A stretch of DNA of 64,000 nucleotides from UBA4782 sp034430215 (GTDB lineage: Bacteria > Chloroflexota > Anaerolineae > Anaerolineales > Anaerolineaceae), in the NCBI GenBank assembly GCA_034430215.1, contig DAOUFE010000019.1:1-64000 (forward strand), in the 5' to 3' direction. Below the pieces are notes generated by a model. That model was not told the DNA's origin. It did not search any database and was given only the letters and a program-made list of their open reading frames with translations. The stretch's first letter is position 1, and each line of letters starts with the position of its first letter. Made by a program: the position numbers and the translations under genes. Below, piece by piece: positions 41,923 to 51,072 of this stretch.

Positions 41923-43851
41923 ATGACAACAAGTAGCAAGGTTTCAGGTGCAAAACCATTTATTCCTACACCCCTTAACCGGGTAAACCCTGTACCATCG
42001 GATATTGATATTGCTCAGGCTGCCCACCTCAAGCCCATTACTCAGATTGCAGAAGAGCTGGGGCTGCTACCTGAGGAACTGGAGCTTTATGGACCTTACA
42101 AAGCCAAAGTAACTCTAAGCGTACTTGACCGGTTGAAAGATATTCCCGATGGAAAGTATATCGATGTTACTGCTATCACCCCCACTCCTTTAGGAGAAGG
42201 AAAAACTACCACAACCGTTGGTTTAAGCCAGGCATTAGGAGCCCATTTGGGCTACCGCGTAATGACCTGTATTCGCCAGCCAAGCCAGGGACCTACCTTT
42301 GGTATCAAAGGGGGAGCTGCTGGTGGTGGATACAGCCAGGTGATCCCCATGGAAGATTTCAACCTGCATCTAACAGGAGACATTCACGCGATTACTGCAG
42401 CGAACAACCTGATGGCAGCCGCCATTGACGTCCGCATGTTGCATGAATCTGAAGCTACTGATGACCAGATGTTCAAGAGATTATTTCCTTTAGATAAAAA
42501 CGGAAAACGGCGCGTTGGCGTTTCAATGTTGAGCCGGATGAGAAAACTGGGTCTGGAAAATAAAACTCCTGAAGAATTGACTCCTGAAGAGATTCATAAA
42601 CTATGCCGTTTGGATATTGATCCAGATACCATTACCTGGAGAAGGGTGATAGATACCAGCGATCGTTTCTTGCGCGGTATAACTGTAGGAAAAGGCGCTG
42701 AAGAAACAGGGCATGAGCGGGAAACTGGTTTTGATATAACTGTAGCCAGCGAAATCATGGCAATTTTGGCACTTACAACCAGCCTGGCGGATATGCGGAA
42801 ACGCCTTGAAAACATAGTCATTGGTATCAGCAAATCTGGAGAGGCGATCACCGCCGGTGACCTGGGAGTTGCAGGTGCTTTGACGGTTCTGATGCGTGAC
42901 GCAATCAAACCGAATTTGATGCAAACTCTGGAAGGCACACCGGTTTTTGTTCACGCAGGTCCATTTGCGAATATTGCTCATGGCAATAGCTCCATCATTG
43001 CTGACAGGATTGGGTTGAAACTGGCTGATTATGTGATCACTGAATCAGGCTTTGGTGCAGACATGGGAATGGAAAAATTCCTGGATATTAAATGCCGCTA
43101 CTCAGGTTTGACTCCCAATGTAGTAGTTTTGGTTGCTACGGTGCGCGCTCTCAAAATGCATGGTGGTGGTCCCAAAGTGACAGCTGGAAAACCATTAGAT
43201 TTTGCCTATTTGAATGAAAATCTTGATCTTCTCCGTGCAGGGCTTCCAAATCTTGTGCATCACATTCGAACTGCCCGAAAGTACGGCATACCTGTAGTAG
43301 TAGCTGTAAACCGGTTTGCAACCGATACTGAAGCTGAACTTGAAATGATCCGAAAAGCTGCTGTTGAAGAAGGTGGAGCGGAAGATTCGGTTGTATCTAA
43401 CCATTGGGAAGAGGGTGGCACGGGTGCAATCAAACTGGCTGAAGCTGTTGTCAAAGCAGCTAACAAACCATCTAAATTCGAATTTTTATACCCATTGGAT
43501 TGGTCGATCAAGCAAAAAATTGAAACAATCGCCCGAGAAGTGTATGGTGCTGATGGAGTTGATTATTTACCAGAAGCAGAAGAACGAATTGAGGAATATA
43601 CCCGCCTTGGATTTGACAAATTACCCATTTGCATGGCAAAAACTCACTTGAGCTTAAGCCACGATCCTGAACTGAAGGGCGTTCCAAAAGGATACCGCAT
43701 TCCCATTCGTGATATCCGTGCTTCAGTAGGTGCAGGTTTCATATACCCGTTAATAGGCAAAATAAGCACAATGCCAGGATTGCCAACACGACCAGCTTTC
43801 TACGATGTAGATATTGACCTCGAAACGGGTCGAGTGCTTGGTCTATTCTAA
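41923..43851 (+). CDS. fhs: Formate-tetrahydrofolate ligase, long eukaryote-like form
   Basis: A 642-residue formyltetrahydrofolate synthetase that makes 10-formyl-THF from formate, THF and ATP. The P-loop is TPTPLGEGKTTTTVG (about 84-98), followed by RQPSQGPTFGIKGGAAGGGY and HAGPFANIAHGNSS. Common bacterial enzymes are about 557 residues. This one carries the extra segment with TPEEIHKLCRLDIDPDTITWRRV and DRFLRGITVGK. It also ends FYDVDIDLETGRVLGLF, as I recall for the synthetase domain of eukaryotic C1-THF synthases. It has its own promoter, an AAAGGAG ribosome-binding site and a terminator, so it is monocistronic. It supplies one-carbon units for the MTHFR/MetH system encoded nearby. Confidence 0.96.
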   Translation: MTTSSKVSGAKPFIPTPLNRVNPVPSDIDIAQAAHLKPITQIAEELGLLPEELELYGPYKAKVTLSVLDRLKDIPDGKYIDVTAITPTPLGEGKTTTTVGLSQALGAHLGYRVMTCIRQPSQGPTFGIKGGAAGGGYSQVIPMEDFNLHLTGDIHAITAANNLMAAAIDVRMLHESEATDDQMFKRLFPLDKNGKRRVGVSMLSRMRKLGLENKTPEELTPEEIHKLCRLDIDPDTITWRRVIDTSDRFLRGITVGKGAEETGHERETGFDITVASEIMAILALTTSLADMRKRLENIVIGISKSGEAITAGDLGVAGALTVLMRDAIKPNLMQTLEGTPVFVHAGPFANIAHGNSSIIADRIGLKLADYVITESGFGADMGMEKFLDIKCRYSGLTPNVVVLVATVRALKMHGGGPKVTAGKPLDFAYLNENLDLLRAGLPNLVHHIRTARKYGIPVVVAVNRFATDTEAELEMIRKAAVEEGGAEDSVVSNHWEEGGTGAIKLAEAVVKAANKPSKFEFLYPLDWSIKQKIETIAREVYGADGVDYLPEAEERIEEYTRLGFDKLPICMAKTHLSLSHDPELKGVPKGYRIPIRDIRASVGAGFIYPLIGKISTMPGLPTRPAFYDVDIDLETGRVLGLF

Positions 43852-43875
43852 AGTATTGGAAAAGTATTCGTTGAC

Positions 43876-43908
43876 AACACAGCGAGGCATTATTTGTCTC
43901 GCTGTGTT
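43876..43908 (+). terminator. Hairpin terminator of fhs
   Basis: A perfect 11-bp stem AACACAGCGAG/CTCGCTGTGTT with an 11-base loop begins 24 bases after the fhs stop, followed by an AT-rich CATATATATG. No clear T tract on the opposite strand. Confidence 0.7.
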
Positions 43909-43975
43909 CATATATATGATCAAGTGATCACTGTCTTGTTTACTTATTCCCTGGAGAACAATTGCACTTCAATTT

Positions 43976-46777
43976 CTATAAATTAAGCCAGCGGGCAGTT
44001 TCAGAAGGGAGAAGCTCCAGGCTGCCCTGTTTTACTGTACATTCGGGTAGAGATTCGCGAAAGAGACGACCATAGCGTTTTGTTAAAATACGTTTGTCGA
44101 GAATAACGACAACACCATGATCAGTTTGAGTACGGATCAGGCGACCAAAACCCTGTCGGAACCGCAATATTGCTTCGGGAAGCTGATATTCATTGAACGG
44201 ATCCTCGTACATTTCTGAACGAGCAGCAATGATCGGGTCTGATGGAACATCAAAGGGAAGTTTAACAATCACAAGGACGGAAAGCGCTTCACCAGGCACA
44301 TCAACCCCTTCCCAAAATGCGCGTGTTCCTAACAGCACCGCTTTTTCGCTGGTACGAAATGACTCCAGAAGAGCGTTGGCAGAAGCCCCTTCACCCTGTT
44401 CATAGATTTGTATGTCATCTTTCGCCAGGACGGGCCCGATAGCCTGGGATGTTTTCTTAAGCTGTGCATACGATGTGAAAAGAACCAACATTTTCCCCTG
44501 GGTTGTTCTTGCCAACCTGATGATGGATTGTTCCACCTGTCGTTGATAATTTGAGGCATCCGCTGGTTCTGCGATATCATTCGCATAGAAAAGGAGAGCA
44601 GAGGTCTCGTAATCAAAGGGAGACCCTAATGCCAGTTCTTTGGCATCTTCTGCTTTTAATCTTTGGCGTAAATAATCAAATTCACCATGAGTGGTTAATG
44701 TAGCTGAGGTGAGGATCACTGATTCCTTTTCATGCCACAAGAATTCTTCCATCAGTGGGCCAACTTCGAGAGGAGCGATTTTAATGGTAATTGGCGCTGT
44801 TTCAGAATTGGTTTCAATCCAATAGATCTCATTTTTATCAGGCTCTGTCACCATTTTCTTTAAACGATTTTGTACTTCACTCAGTAAGTTGATCGCCCAA
44901 CCGAGCCTGCTCTGAGTATCTTCGAATTGCTGTGGATCTTTCTGAACAATTTCACCAAAGGATTTAAAGATATCTCCCAGTAGTTCAAGGATCAAGCTTA
45001 AGGTTTCATTGACATCTTCCCATTTAATTTCGATTGATTCCCAATAAGGAATAGTACGAGTTGCAGGGATGATTCTTTCCTGTTGACCGTAAGAGTTGAT
45101 CGGGCGGCCTTCTCTTTGTTGATAGAGAAACTCATCAATGGCAAAGAAAAATTCTTTAAAATCATGTTCTAAGCGAATGGACAGATCATTTGCGCGACGG
45201 ATTGATTTATCAAATGATGCAAAATCTGATGGTTTCAGATAATCCCTTAAGGAAGTCAACATCCAGCCTAATGTGCCACTAGAGACTCCTCCTAATTCTT
45301 TCAAAATGCGGTTGATATCATTTTGCGTGACATCATATCCAAGAGCGCTAGTAGTAGCAGCTTCGAGCTGATGACCTTCATCTATAATTAGATATTTATA
45401 TTCAGGGAGAACTCTATTCCTGGTTGCTACATCTGCTAGAAGCAATGCGTGGTTGATAACGATGATATGGGCTGATTGAGCTTGCTGTCTGGCAATATAG
45501 AACGGACAGCGACCGCCTGTTCGTTCGACACAAACATCGCTGCGGCATCCTTCATCTTCCGCAGAGATGCGGTAGTAGATTTCTCGTTCAATGGGACCAT
45601 TGAGGTTTATCTCATTGCGGTCACCCGAACCATTCTGATACATCCAGACCATGACTTTTGCAGCAACACGCATTTCTTCTGCATTCAGAGGTCCCCGGGT
45701 GATCAATGCTTCGAAACGGCGAGGACACAAATAATTACTCCGACCTTTCAGGACTGCAGCACGTAAATCGAGGTTGGTGATCGCACATAGATCTGGAATA
45801 TCTTTTCGGATCAACTGGTCTTGCAGGTTGATTGTATTGGTCGAAATAACAACCCTGTGATGATTCTGGTATGCCCAAAATGCGGCGGGAATGAGATATG
45901 CAAATGATTTTCCAACACCGGTGCCGGCTTCAACCAGGAGATGCTGGCTATTGGATAAAGCTTGAGCGATTGCTTTTAGCATTTGTATCTGCTGCGGACG
46001 TTGTTCGTATCCACTAAAGTATTCCGAGAAAGATCCACCATATTCCAAAATTGAGGCCAGCTCATCTTCATTCAAAGGAGTTATTTCATCGTTTGGTTCG
46101 AGTGGCTCTTCCGGTATTACAAGTGGATTGTTCTGATATCGAGTTCCGTAAATATAAGCTTCACGGCTTATCCGAATAGGTTGGTATGCCTGACTTTTTA
46201 ATATTTGTTGAAATACCCAGGAAGCTTCCCAATCAAATGGTTCACTCATGCGGACAAATTCTTCAATCAGGTTTTTCGGTAATTCAAAAGCTTTATCTAC
46301 CAATCGGAGGTAAACCTGGCTGGTCATTTCTGCGTCATTCGTTGCACGGTGAAATGGTTCAGTAGCGAAAACGCCAAGCTGTTGGCATAAAGATGCCAAT
46401 CCATACCGGCTGGCAGTTGGCAGAAGAACCGATGCCAGCTCGTAGGTATCGATCACCGGGTTGTAAGGGAAGGTATGCCATTTTTTTAGAAATGCAAGAT
46501 CAAATTGAATGCGATGCCCTAAAATGGGACTATCTCCAATAAAATCTACCAGGTTATGAATGACCGCACCCATGGTGGGTTGATTGCGCACCATATCATT
46601 GGTGATGCCTGTCAATTGGGTGATCATTGAGGGGATTGGACGACCAGGGTTGATAAGCTGCGAAAAACGATCTTCGATTCGCTTCCCATTGAACCGTACC
46701 GCTCCAATCTCTATTAGTGCATCTTTTTGTGGATCTAATCCGGTTGTTTCTACATCGAGCGATACGATTGAAGTCAT
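43976..46777 (-). CDS. dinG: DinG-type helicase with N-terminal 3'-5' exonuclease domain
   Basis: A 933-residue fusion. The N-terminal DnaQ-type exonuclease (about 1-165) has SLDVETTGLDPQ (DxE), then HRIQFDLAFL and HRATNDAEM. The XPD/DinG-type superfamily 2 helicase follows, with Walker A VEAGTGVGKSFAYL, the DEGH box in LIIDEGHQLEAA and the C-terminal ATPase motif RFRQGFGRLIR. Four cysteines (NYLCPRR, GCRSDVC, GRCPFY) in the XPD/DinG positions suggest a [4Fe-4S] cluster. This architecture is the Gram-positive-type DinG. It acts in DNA repair and replication-fork processing. It starts at the ATG giving MTSIVSLDVETTG and has its own transcription unit. Confidence 0.93.
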   Translation of the reverse strand: MTSIVSLDVETTGLDPQKDALIEIGAVRFNGKRIEDRFSQLINPGRPIPSMITQLTGITNDMVRNQPTMGAVIHNLVDFIGDSPILGHRIQFDLAFLKKWHTFPYNPVIDTYELASVLLPTASRYGLASLCQQLGVFATEPFHRATNDAEMTSQVYLRLVDKAFELPKNLIEEFVRMSEPFDWEASWVFQQILKSQAYQPIRISREAYIYGTRYQNNPLVIPEEPLEPNDEITPLNEDELASILEYGGSFSEYFSGYEQRPQQIQMLKAIAQALSNSQHLLVEAGTGVGKSFAYLIPAAFWAYQNHHRVVISTNTINLQDQLIRKDIPDLCAITNLDLRAAVLKGRSNYLCPRRFEALITRGPLNAEEMRVAAKVMVWMYQNGSGDRNEINLNGPIEREIYYRISAEDEGCRSDVCVERTGGRCPFYIARQQAQSAHIIVINHALLLADVATRNRVLPEYKYLIIDEGHQLEAATTSALGYDVTQNDINRILKELGGVSSGTLGWMLTSLRDYLKPSDFASFDKSIRRANDLSIRLEHDFKEFFFAIDEFLYQQREGRPINSYGQQERIIPATRTIPYWESIEIKWEDVNETLSLILELLGDIFKSFGEIVQKDPQQFEDTQSRLGWAINLLSEVQNRLKKMVTEPDKNEIYWIETNSETAPITIKIAPLEVGPLMEEFLWHEKESVILTSATLTTHGEFDYLRQRLKAEDAKELALGSPFDYETSALLFYANDIAEPADASNYQRQVEQSIIRLARTTQGKMLVLFTSYAQLKKTSQAIGPVLAKDDIQIYEQGEGASANALLESFRTSEKAVLLGTRAFWEGVDVPGEALSVLVIVKLPFDVPSDPIIAARSEMYEDPFNEYQLPEAILRFRQGFGRLIRTQTDHGVVVILDKRILTKRYGRLFRESLPECTVKQGSLELLPSETARWLNL

Positions 46778-46822
46778 GCCAAGATTATACCATCTGGATT
46801 GAATCTATCATTGAAGCTTAAT

Positions 46823-46863
46823 AAAAAACTGCCAGACAACTCAACCGGAAGAATGTCTGGCAG
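46823..46863 (-). terminator. Intrinsic terminator of the met-coa polycistron
   Basis: A perfect 10-bp stem CTGCCAGACA/TGTCTGGCAG (46829-46838 and 46854-46863) is followed on the minus strand by six Ts. It lies 25 bases after the stop of the DUF4349 gene, the last gene of the run that begins at metH. Confidence 0.9.
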
Positions 46864-46887
46864 AATAATGATCAGGAAAAAAGATCA

Positions 46888-47856
46888 TCAACCTTGCGGG
46901 GGAATCGGCGTTTGTGAAGCAGGGGGTATTTGTGAAGAATTCTTAGGTGATTTGGGTTTACGCTTGAAAACTTTCCTGATGATCCAGATGATTAGACGAA
47001 CTACCAGGTAAATCACTAATGCGATAGGCAGAACGAAAATGGCAATCCAGATAGCTGCATTTACCAGGAACTTGAAAGCTTTGATGAGTGCCTGTACCGC
47101 ATCACGAGCTACACCAACAGGCTGCCATTTACCGATGGTCACTGGTTGAATTGCTGCCTGTGCCTGGATTCGAACTGTAATGGCAGAAAGCTTCGAGGAT
47201 TCATCGTAGTATTTGATCTGACCTTTTAAGACCTCGATTTGCTCATTGATGGAAACCAACTGGTTATAAACCATCATCACTTCTTCAGTGGTTTTTGCTT
47301 CATCCATGAACACCATCAATTGATCGCGTGTAGCTTCAAGGTTCTTAAGTCGCGACTGAAGGTCAGTATATTCCATTGTAATATCCTGACCTGATACCTG
47401 TTCAGTCAAGATATCTGTTTCTGGATTTTCGACTTCAGCTTTGATCTTCTCAATCGCTTCATCCAATTTGTCAGAAGGAACTCTAATGGTAATACTTACC
47501 TCAGGTACTTCAAGTCCTTCACCAGTCTGAACTTTGTATAGATATGAATTGACGACATATCCCTTCATATCATCTGCCATTTTCGAAATTGCTGTTTGCG
47601 ATTTAATGGGGTCGACAACAACAATTGATAGATCTGCATTGCGAATCACTATGCGATCTTGCCCAACCGTAGTGTCTGTTTCATAATCTCCACCCGTTGA
47701 GGCAGCTTCTTCCATGACGGGCATTTCAGCAGCAGGTGGGGCGTATACTTTTTCATCCCTGACAAGCGAATCGACCTGATTGGCTGCAGATTTGGCAGCA
47801 CAGCCGGCAAATAACAATGTTGCAATTATGAGAATTACCCATATGTTCTTTTTCAT
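46888..47856 (-). CDS. DUF4349 lipoprotein
   Basis: A 322-residue predicted lipoprotein: signal peptide with lipobox LFAGC (Cys at about 19). The DUF4349 domain has RNADLSIVVVDP, a beta-rich part with VSITIRVPSDKLDEAIEKIK and a coiled coil (about 165-215). A C-terminal membrane helix (about 265-295) ends in a basic tail. It is thus anchored twice. Function is unknown; the family is widespread in Gram-positive bacteria. AAGGAGGAAGCC before the ATG is a very strong ribosome-binding site. Last gene before the terminator at 46823-46863, 59 bp after the phosphoesterase. Confidence 0.86.
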   Translation of the reverse strand: MKKNIWVILIIATLLFAGCAAKSAANQVDSLVRDEKVYAPPAAEMPVMEEAASTGGDYETDTTVGQDRIVIRNADLSIVVVDPIKSQTAISKMADDMKGYVVNSYLYKVQTGEGLEVPEVSITIRVPSDKLDEAIEKIKAEVENPETDILTEQVSGQDITMEYTDLQSRLKNLEATRDQLMVFMDEAKTTEEVMMVYNQLVSINEQIEVLKGQIKYYDESSKLSAITVRIQAQAAIQPVTIGKWQPVGVARDAVQALIKAFKFLVNAAIWIAIFVLPIALVIYLVVRLIIWIIRKVFKRKPKSPKNSSQIPPASQTPIPPQG

Positions 47857-47915
47857 GGCTTCCTCCTTAAGATCTTACTTCAATGACGATGTAGATAAGG
47901 GAAACGTTCCCGCCT

Positions 47916-48644
47916 TTATGCACCTGAAGTAAGACGGATTGCGTGATTGCGTGGTAAGCCAGCTTTGAGAATTCTTTTTTGTACACCCTTGATGTCATAA
48001 TCTACACGGAAGTTTTGCCAGGTGTTCTTCTCGGGTTCAAAGATGGCATACGAGGCACGTGGATCGCCATCACGTGGTTGTCCTACCGATCCAGGGTTAA
48101 GGATTGCTCTTCCATCTAATTGTAGGATACTTTCATGTTTAAGCAAAGACCAAACAATTTCTCCATCCGGTTCGCTGCTAAAAAAAGCAACGGGGACATG
48201 TGAATGTCCAACCAGGCATAGCTGGGTTTCGAATGATTCGAAATTCTCTGTCGCAGTCCAGGTATCCAGAATATATTCCCAAATGGGGAAACGTGGACTT
48301 CCATGAGCCAATGTGGCGATATCGACCATGAGGCATTCAGGGAGATTTTGAAGATATTCGCGGTTAGCGGGATTCAGATGGTCGTGTGTCCATCGAGCTG
48401 ATTTTCGGGCATCCGAATTGAATGATTCATCAGGAAGCAAACCTAATACAGCAGCTTCATGATTACCCATGATACATGTTAGATTGGGAAGAGAACGAAT
48501 TCTTTCGACACATTCATTGGGATCTGGGCCGTAATCGACCAGGTCACCCAAACACCAGACAGTGTCAAAAGGATCAGCAGAAGCAAGAACAGCTTCGAGT
48601 GCGGTAATGTTTGCATGAACATCAGAGATGACAAGAATGCGCAT
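47916..48644 (-). CDS. Metallophosphoesterase, calcineurin-like
   Basis: A 242-residue cytoplasmic phosphodiesterase of the YfcE/MJ0936-like type. Motifs: SDVHANITAL (DxH), GDLVDYGPDP (GDxxDxG), GNHEAAV (GNHE) and the late GHSHVP plus NPGSVGQPRDGDPRASY. These supply ligands for a dinuclear metal centre; substrates of relatives are phosphodiesters such as 2',3'-cyclic nucleotides, so function is only general here. It starts 3 bp after the DUF3048 stop. Confidence 0.9.
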   Translation of the reverse strand: MRILVISDVHANITALEAVLASADPFDTVWCLGDLVDYGPDPNECVERIRSLPNLTCIMGNHEAAVLGLLPDESFNSDARKSARWTHDHLNPANREYLQNLPECLMVDIATLAHGSPRFPIWEYILDTWTATENFESFETQLCLVGHSHVPVAFFSSEPDGEIVWSLLKHESILQLDGRAILNPGSVGQPRDGDPRASYAIFEPEKNTWQNFRVDYDIKGVQKRILKAGLPRNHAIRLTSGA

Positions 48645-48647
48645 AGT

Positions 48648-49850
48648 TTATGGTATCAAAAAATTCAGAATGTAGTGGTCAGTTGATAAACTCGAAAAAT
48701 TTGAATTCAGTCCGGCAATTATAAACCAGGTAGTACCTGGTTTCAGTGCCATAGGCTGCATATTTTTGTTAAGCAACCTGACAGGTTTGTAAGGATCGGA
48801 TGTAAGCCAGGTGCCTTCGAACATTAGCCCATCGCGAAAATAGATCGCTCGCTGCCCAGAAGTATTTTGCCAGATATGAACATCATGATAAGTGGGACTA
48901 AACTCTTCATATTCTGCAAACAGAATGACAATATTCGTAAAACTAACCTGTTCTCCATTGATCTTGTCAATCAATGGAATAAGAGGATATGTATGGGTGC
49001 CATCCCACGATTCGATAAGGCGTAAATATTGTCCCGTTTCAGGATCATACTGCCATTGACCATGATTCCAGATGATGTATTGAACATCAAGAGTATTTAC
49101 TGGAATACCATCTGGCGGTGGAGTGGCAGTAAATACCATTCCAGTCAGGTCAGGCCGTTCATTATCCATTCCTTGAGATTTCACCCATTCGGTCACAGCT
49201 GCAGTGTCCACCCAAACACCGGTTGCACTATGGGTTGCCTGTCCACAAACAGGTGGGCATTCGGAGAGGGAATACGAAACAGCCCGACGGGGTAGATCGC
49301 GTGTAATAATGGTCTCCACCCTGGGATCAGCATCTCCGTAAACCAGAATACCGCCGAACATATTGGTGAGCTGGGTATCGATAAGACGCCCTGATCTTAA
49401 TGGCCAGGCTTTTGGTGTATCCTGGCTGTAATATAGAGCTAAAAAGCGATTCATATATTCGCCAATATAAAATTCGAAAACAATGTCGGCAAAGGAAAGA
49501 CCTGCGTGCGGGCGACCTTCGGCGGGAAAGTTGGAAATTTTCGTTAAAACAGGACGCCGGTTCAGTGTAGACAGATCGGTTACTTCCAAACCGGTGAGAG
49601 GATTGATGTTGCTTTCAAAACCGTAGATTCCTCTGATCCCGGTACTGGCTTGTAATCCTGTAAGAACCATTTGTGTTTCCGTGAGGTCGTTCTCGGTTGG
49701 AATGATGGTTGGCGTGAGTGTTGGATCAGGAGTGTCTGTAGATAAAGTGATGGGAGTAGAAGTCATCCCCTGTCTGGTTGTGATTGCTGGATGCTTGCAG
49801 CCAGAAAGGAACAGGAGGCACGCTATTACCAGAATGCAGGCTCTTTTCAT
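48648..49850 (-). CDS. DUF3048 (YerB-like) lipoprotein
   Basis: A 400-residue predicted lipoprotein: signal peptide with lipobox LFLSGC and a Thr/Pro-rich linker (about 25-55). The DUF3048 domains follow, with NPLTGLEV, RRPVLTKISNFPAEGRPHAGLSFADIVFEF and a C-terminal YHDVHIW...GTWFII. Extracytoplasmic; function unknown. The upstream TTG at 49856 is in frame, but the ATG at 49850 overlaps the coaBC stop as ATGA and is preferred. Its position in the met-coa run is unusual. Confidence 0.87.
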   Translation of the reverse strand: MKRACILVIACLLFLSGCKHPAITTRQGMTSTPITLSTDTPDPTLTPTIIPTENDLTETQMVLTGLQASTGIRGIYGFESNINPLTGLEVTDLSTLNRRPVLTKISNFPAEGRPHAGLSFADIVFEFYIGEYMNRFLALYYSQDTPKAWPLRSGRLIDTQLTNMFGGILVYGDADPRVETIITRDLPRRAVSYSLSECPPVCGQATHSATGVWVDTAAVTEWVKSQGMDNERPDLTGMVFTATPPPDGIPVNTLDVQYIIWNHGQWQYDPETGQYLRLIESWDGTHTYPLIPLIDKINGEQVSFTNIVILFAEYEEFSPTYHDVHIWQNTSGQRAIYFRDGLMFEGTWLTSDPYKPVRLLNKNMQPMALKPGTTWFIIAGLNSNFSSLSTDHYILNFLIP

Positions 49851-51058
49851 CCCCAACCCAAGATCACTTCGATGATCTTTTCAGCTACTTCCTGTTTGCT
49901 CAATAAGGGCAGCGATATTGATTCACCTTTCTTTGGAATGAGAATTACCCGATTGGTATCTACCTCAAACCCGGCATCTTTTGCCATTATATTGTTTGCA
50001 ACGATCAAATCAAGGTTCTTTGTTTCGAGTTTACGCTGCGCATTTGCAATTAAATCCTGACTTTCAGCAGCAAAACCGATTAATTTCTTTGGAAAACCAG
50101 TAACGGCTTTCTTCTCACCGATCAATTTTAAGATATCTGTTGTTGAACGCAATTCAAGAACTGGAATACCTGTTTCCTTTTTAATCTTTTGAGTTTGTTC
50201 CTGCATTGGTGTAAAATCAGCCACCGCTGCAGCCATGATAAGTGCATAAGCATCTTTACTTTCTTCTTCCACTGCTTTTTGCATTTCTGCAGCCGTCTCA
50301 ACAGTTTTTATCACTGCGCCAACAGGTGGGGTTAAATCTGAATTGGTGGTGATCAAAGTAACATCAGCACCAGCGTTCAAAGCTGCCTGTGCTACGGCAT
50401 ATCCCTGTTTTCCTGAAGAACGGTTGGTTATGAAGCGAACAGGATCGATTGGTTCTCGAGTTCCTCCTGCAGTTACCACGAATTTCTTTCCCTGTAATGG
50501 CCCTTTACGACTGAAAAGAAAACGTACGTGGTTAAAAATCTCTGCGGGTTCCACCATGCGGCCGGGTCCTGTCAATCCAGAAGCCAGATGACCTTCACCC
50601 GGCCCAATCACAATTGCTCCACGCTCTTTGAGAATATGTAAGTTCGCCTGTGTTGCCGGATTTGCGAACATACCTCCATCCATTGCAGGGGCGATCATCA
50701 GGGGACAATGGGAAGCAAGAGTAGCTACTGTCAGTAGATTGTCTGCAATTCCATGTGCCAGGCTTGCCATGGTATTGGCAGAAATGGGAGCAATCAGTAC
50801 AAGTTCGGCAGCACGACCCAGTTCGATATGAACCACGTGCCCTTCTCCCCCCCATAGGTCAGCTTCAGAGTATGCTTTTCTGCCGGTGACTGATTGAAAT
50901 GTGAGAGGATTCATGAAATGGAGGGCTTTTTCGGTCAAAATTACATCAACCTTTGCGCCTGCCTGGGTCAACTTGGATGCCAGATCAGCAGCTTTATATA
51001 TAGCGATCGAGCCAGTTACGCCTAAAAGAATTGTTTTTCCTTCGATGGGATTCTTCAT
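49847..51058 (-). CDS. coaBC: Bifunctional phosphopantothenoylcysteine decarboxylase/synthetase
   Basis: A 403-residue CoaBC enzyme making 4'-phosphopantetheine from phosphopantothenate and cysteine. The N-terminal flavoprotein (CoaC) domain has LLGVTGSIAIYKAADLA, the catalytic His region and AMDGGMF. The C-terminal CoaB domain has VTAGGTREPIDPVRFITNRSSG and the AAVADF motif. The frame is open 6 residues upstream, but MKNPIEGKTILLGV at 51058, with AAAGGAAG before it, is preferred. It lies 14 bp downstream of coaX, giving two of the CoA-pathway steps side by side. Confidence 0.95.
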   Translation of the reverse strand: MKNPIEGKTILLGVTGSIAIYKAADLASKLTQAGAKVDVILTEKALHFMNPLTFQSVTGRKAYSEADLWGGEGHVVHIELGRAAELVLIAPISANTMASLAHGIADNLLTVATLASHCPLMIAPAMDGGMFANPATQANLHILKERGAIVIGPGEGHLASGLTGPGRMVEPAEIFNHVRFLFSRKGPLQGKKFVVTAGGTREPIDPVRFITNRSSGKQGYAVAQAALNAGADVTLITTNSDLTPPVGAVIKTVETAAEMQKAVEEESKDAYALIMAAAVADFTPMQEQTQKIKKETGIPVLELRSTTDILKLIGEKKAVTGFPKKLIGFAAESQDLIANAQRKLETKNLDLIVANNIMAKDAGFEVDTNRVILIPKKGESISLPLLSKQEVAEKIIEVILGWG

Positions 51059-51072
51059 GCTAATCTTCCTTT

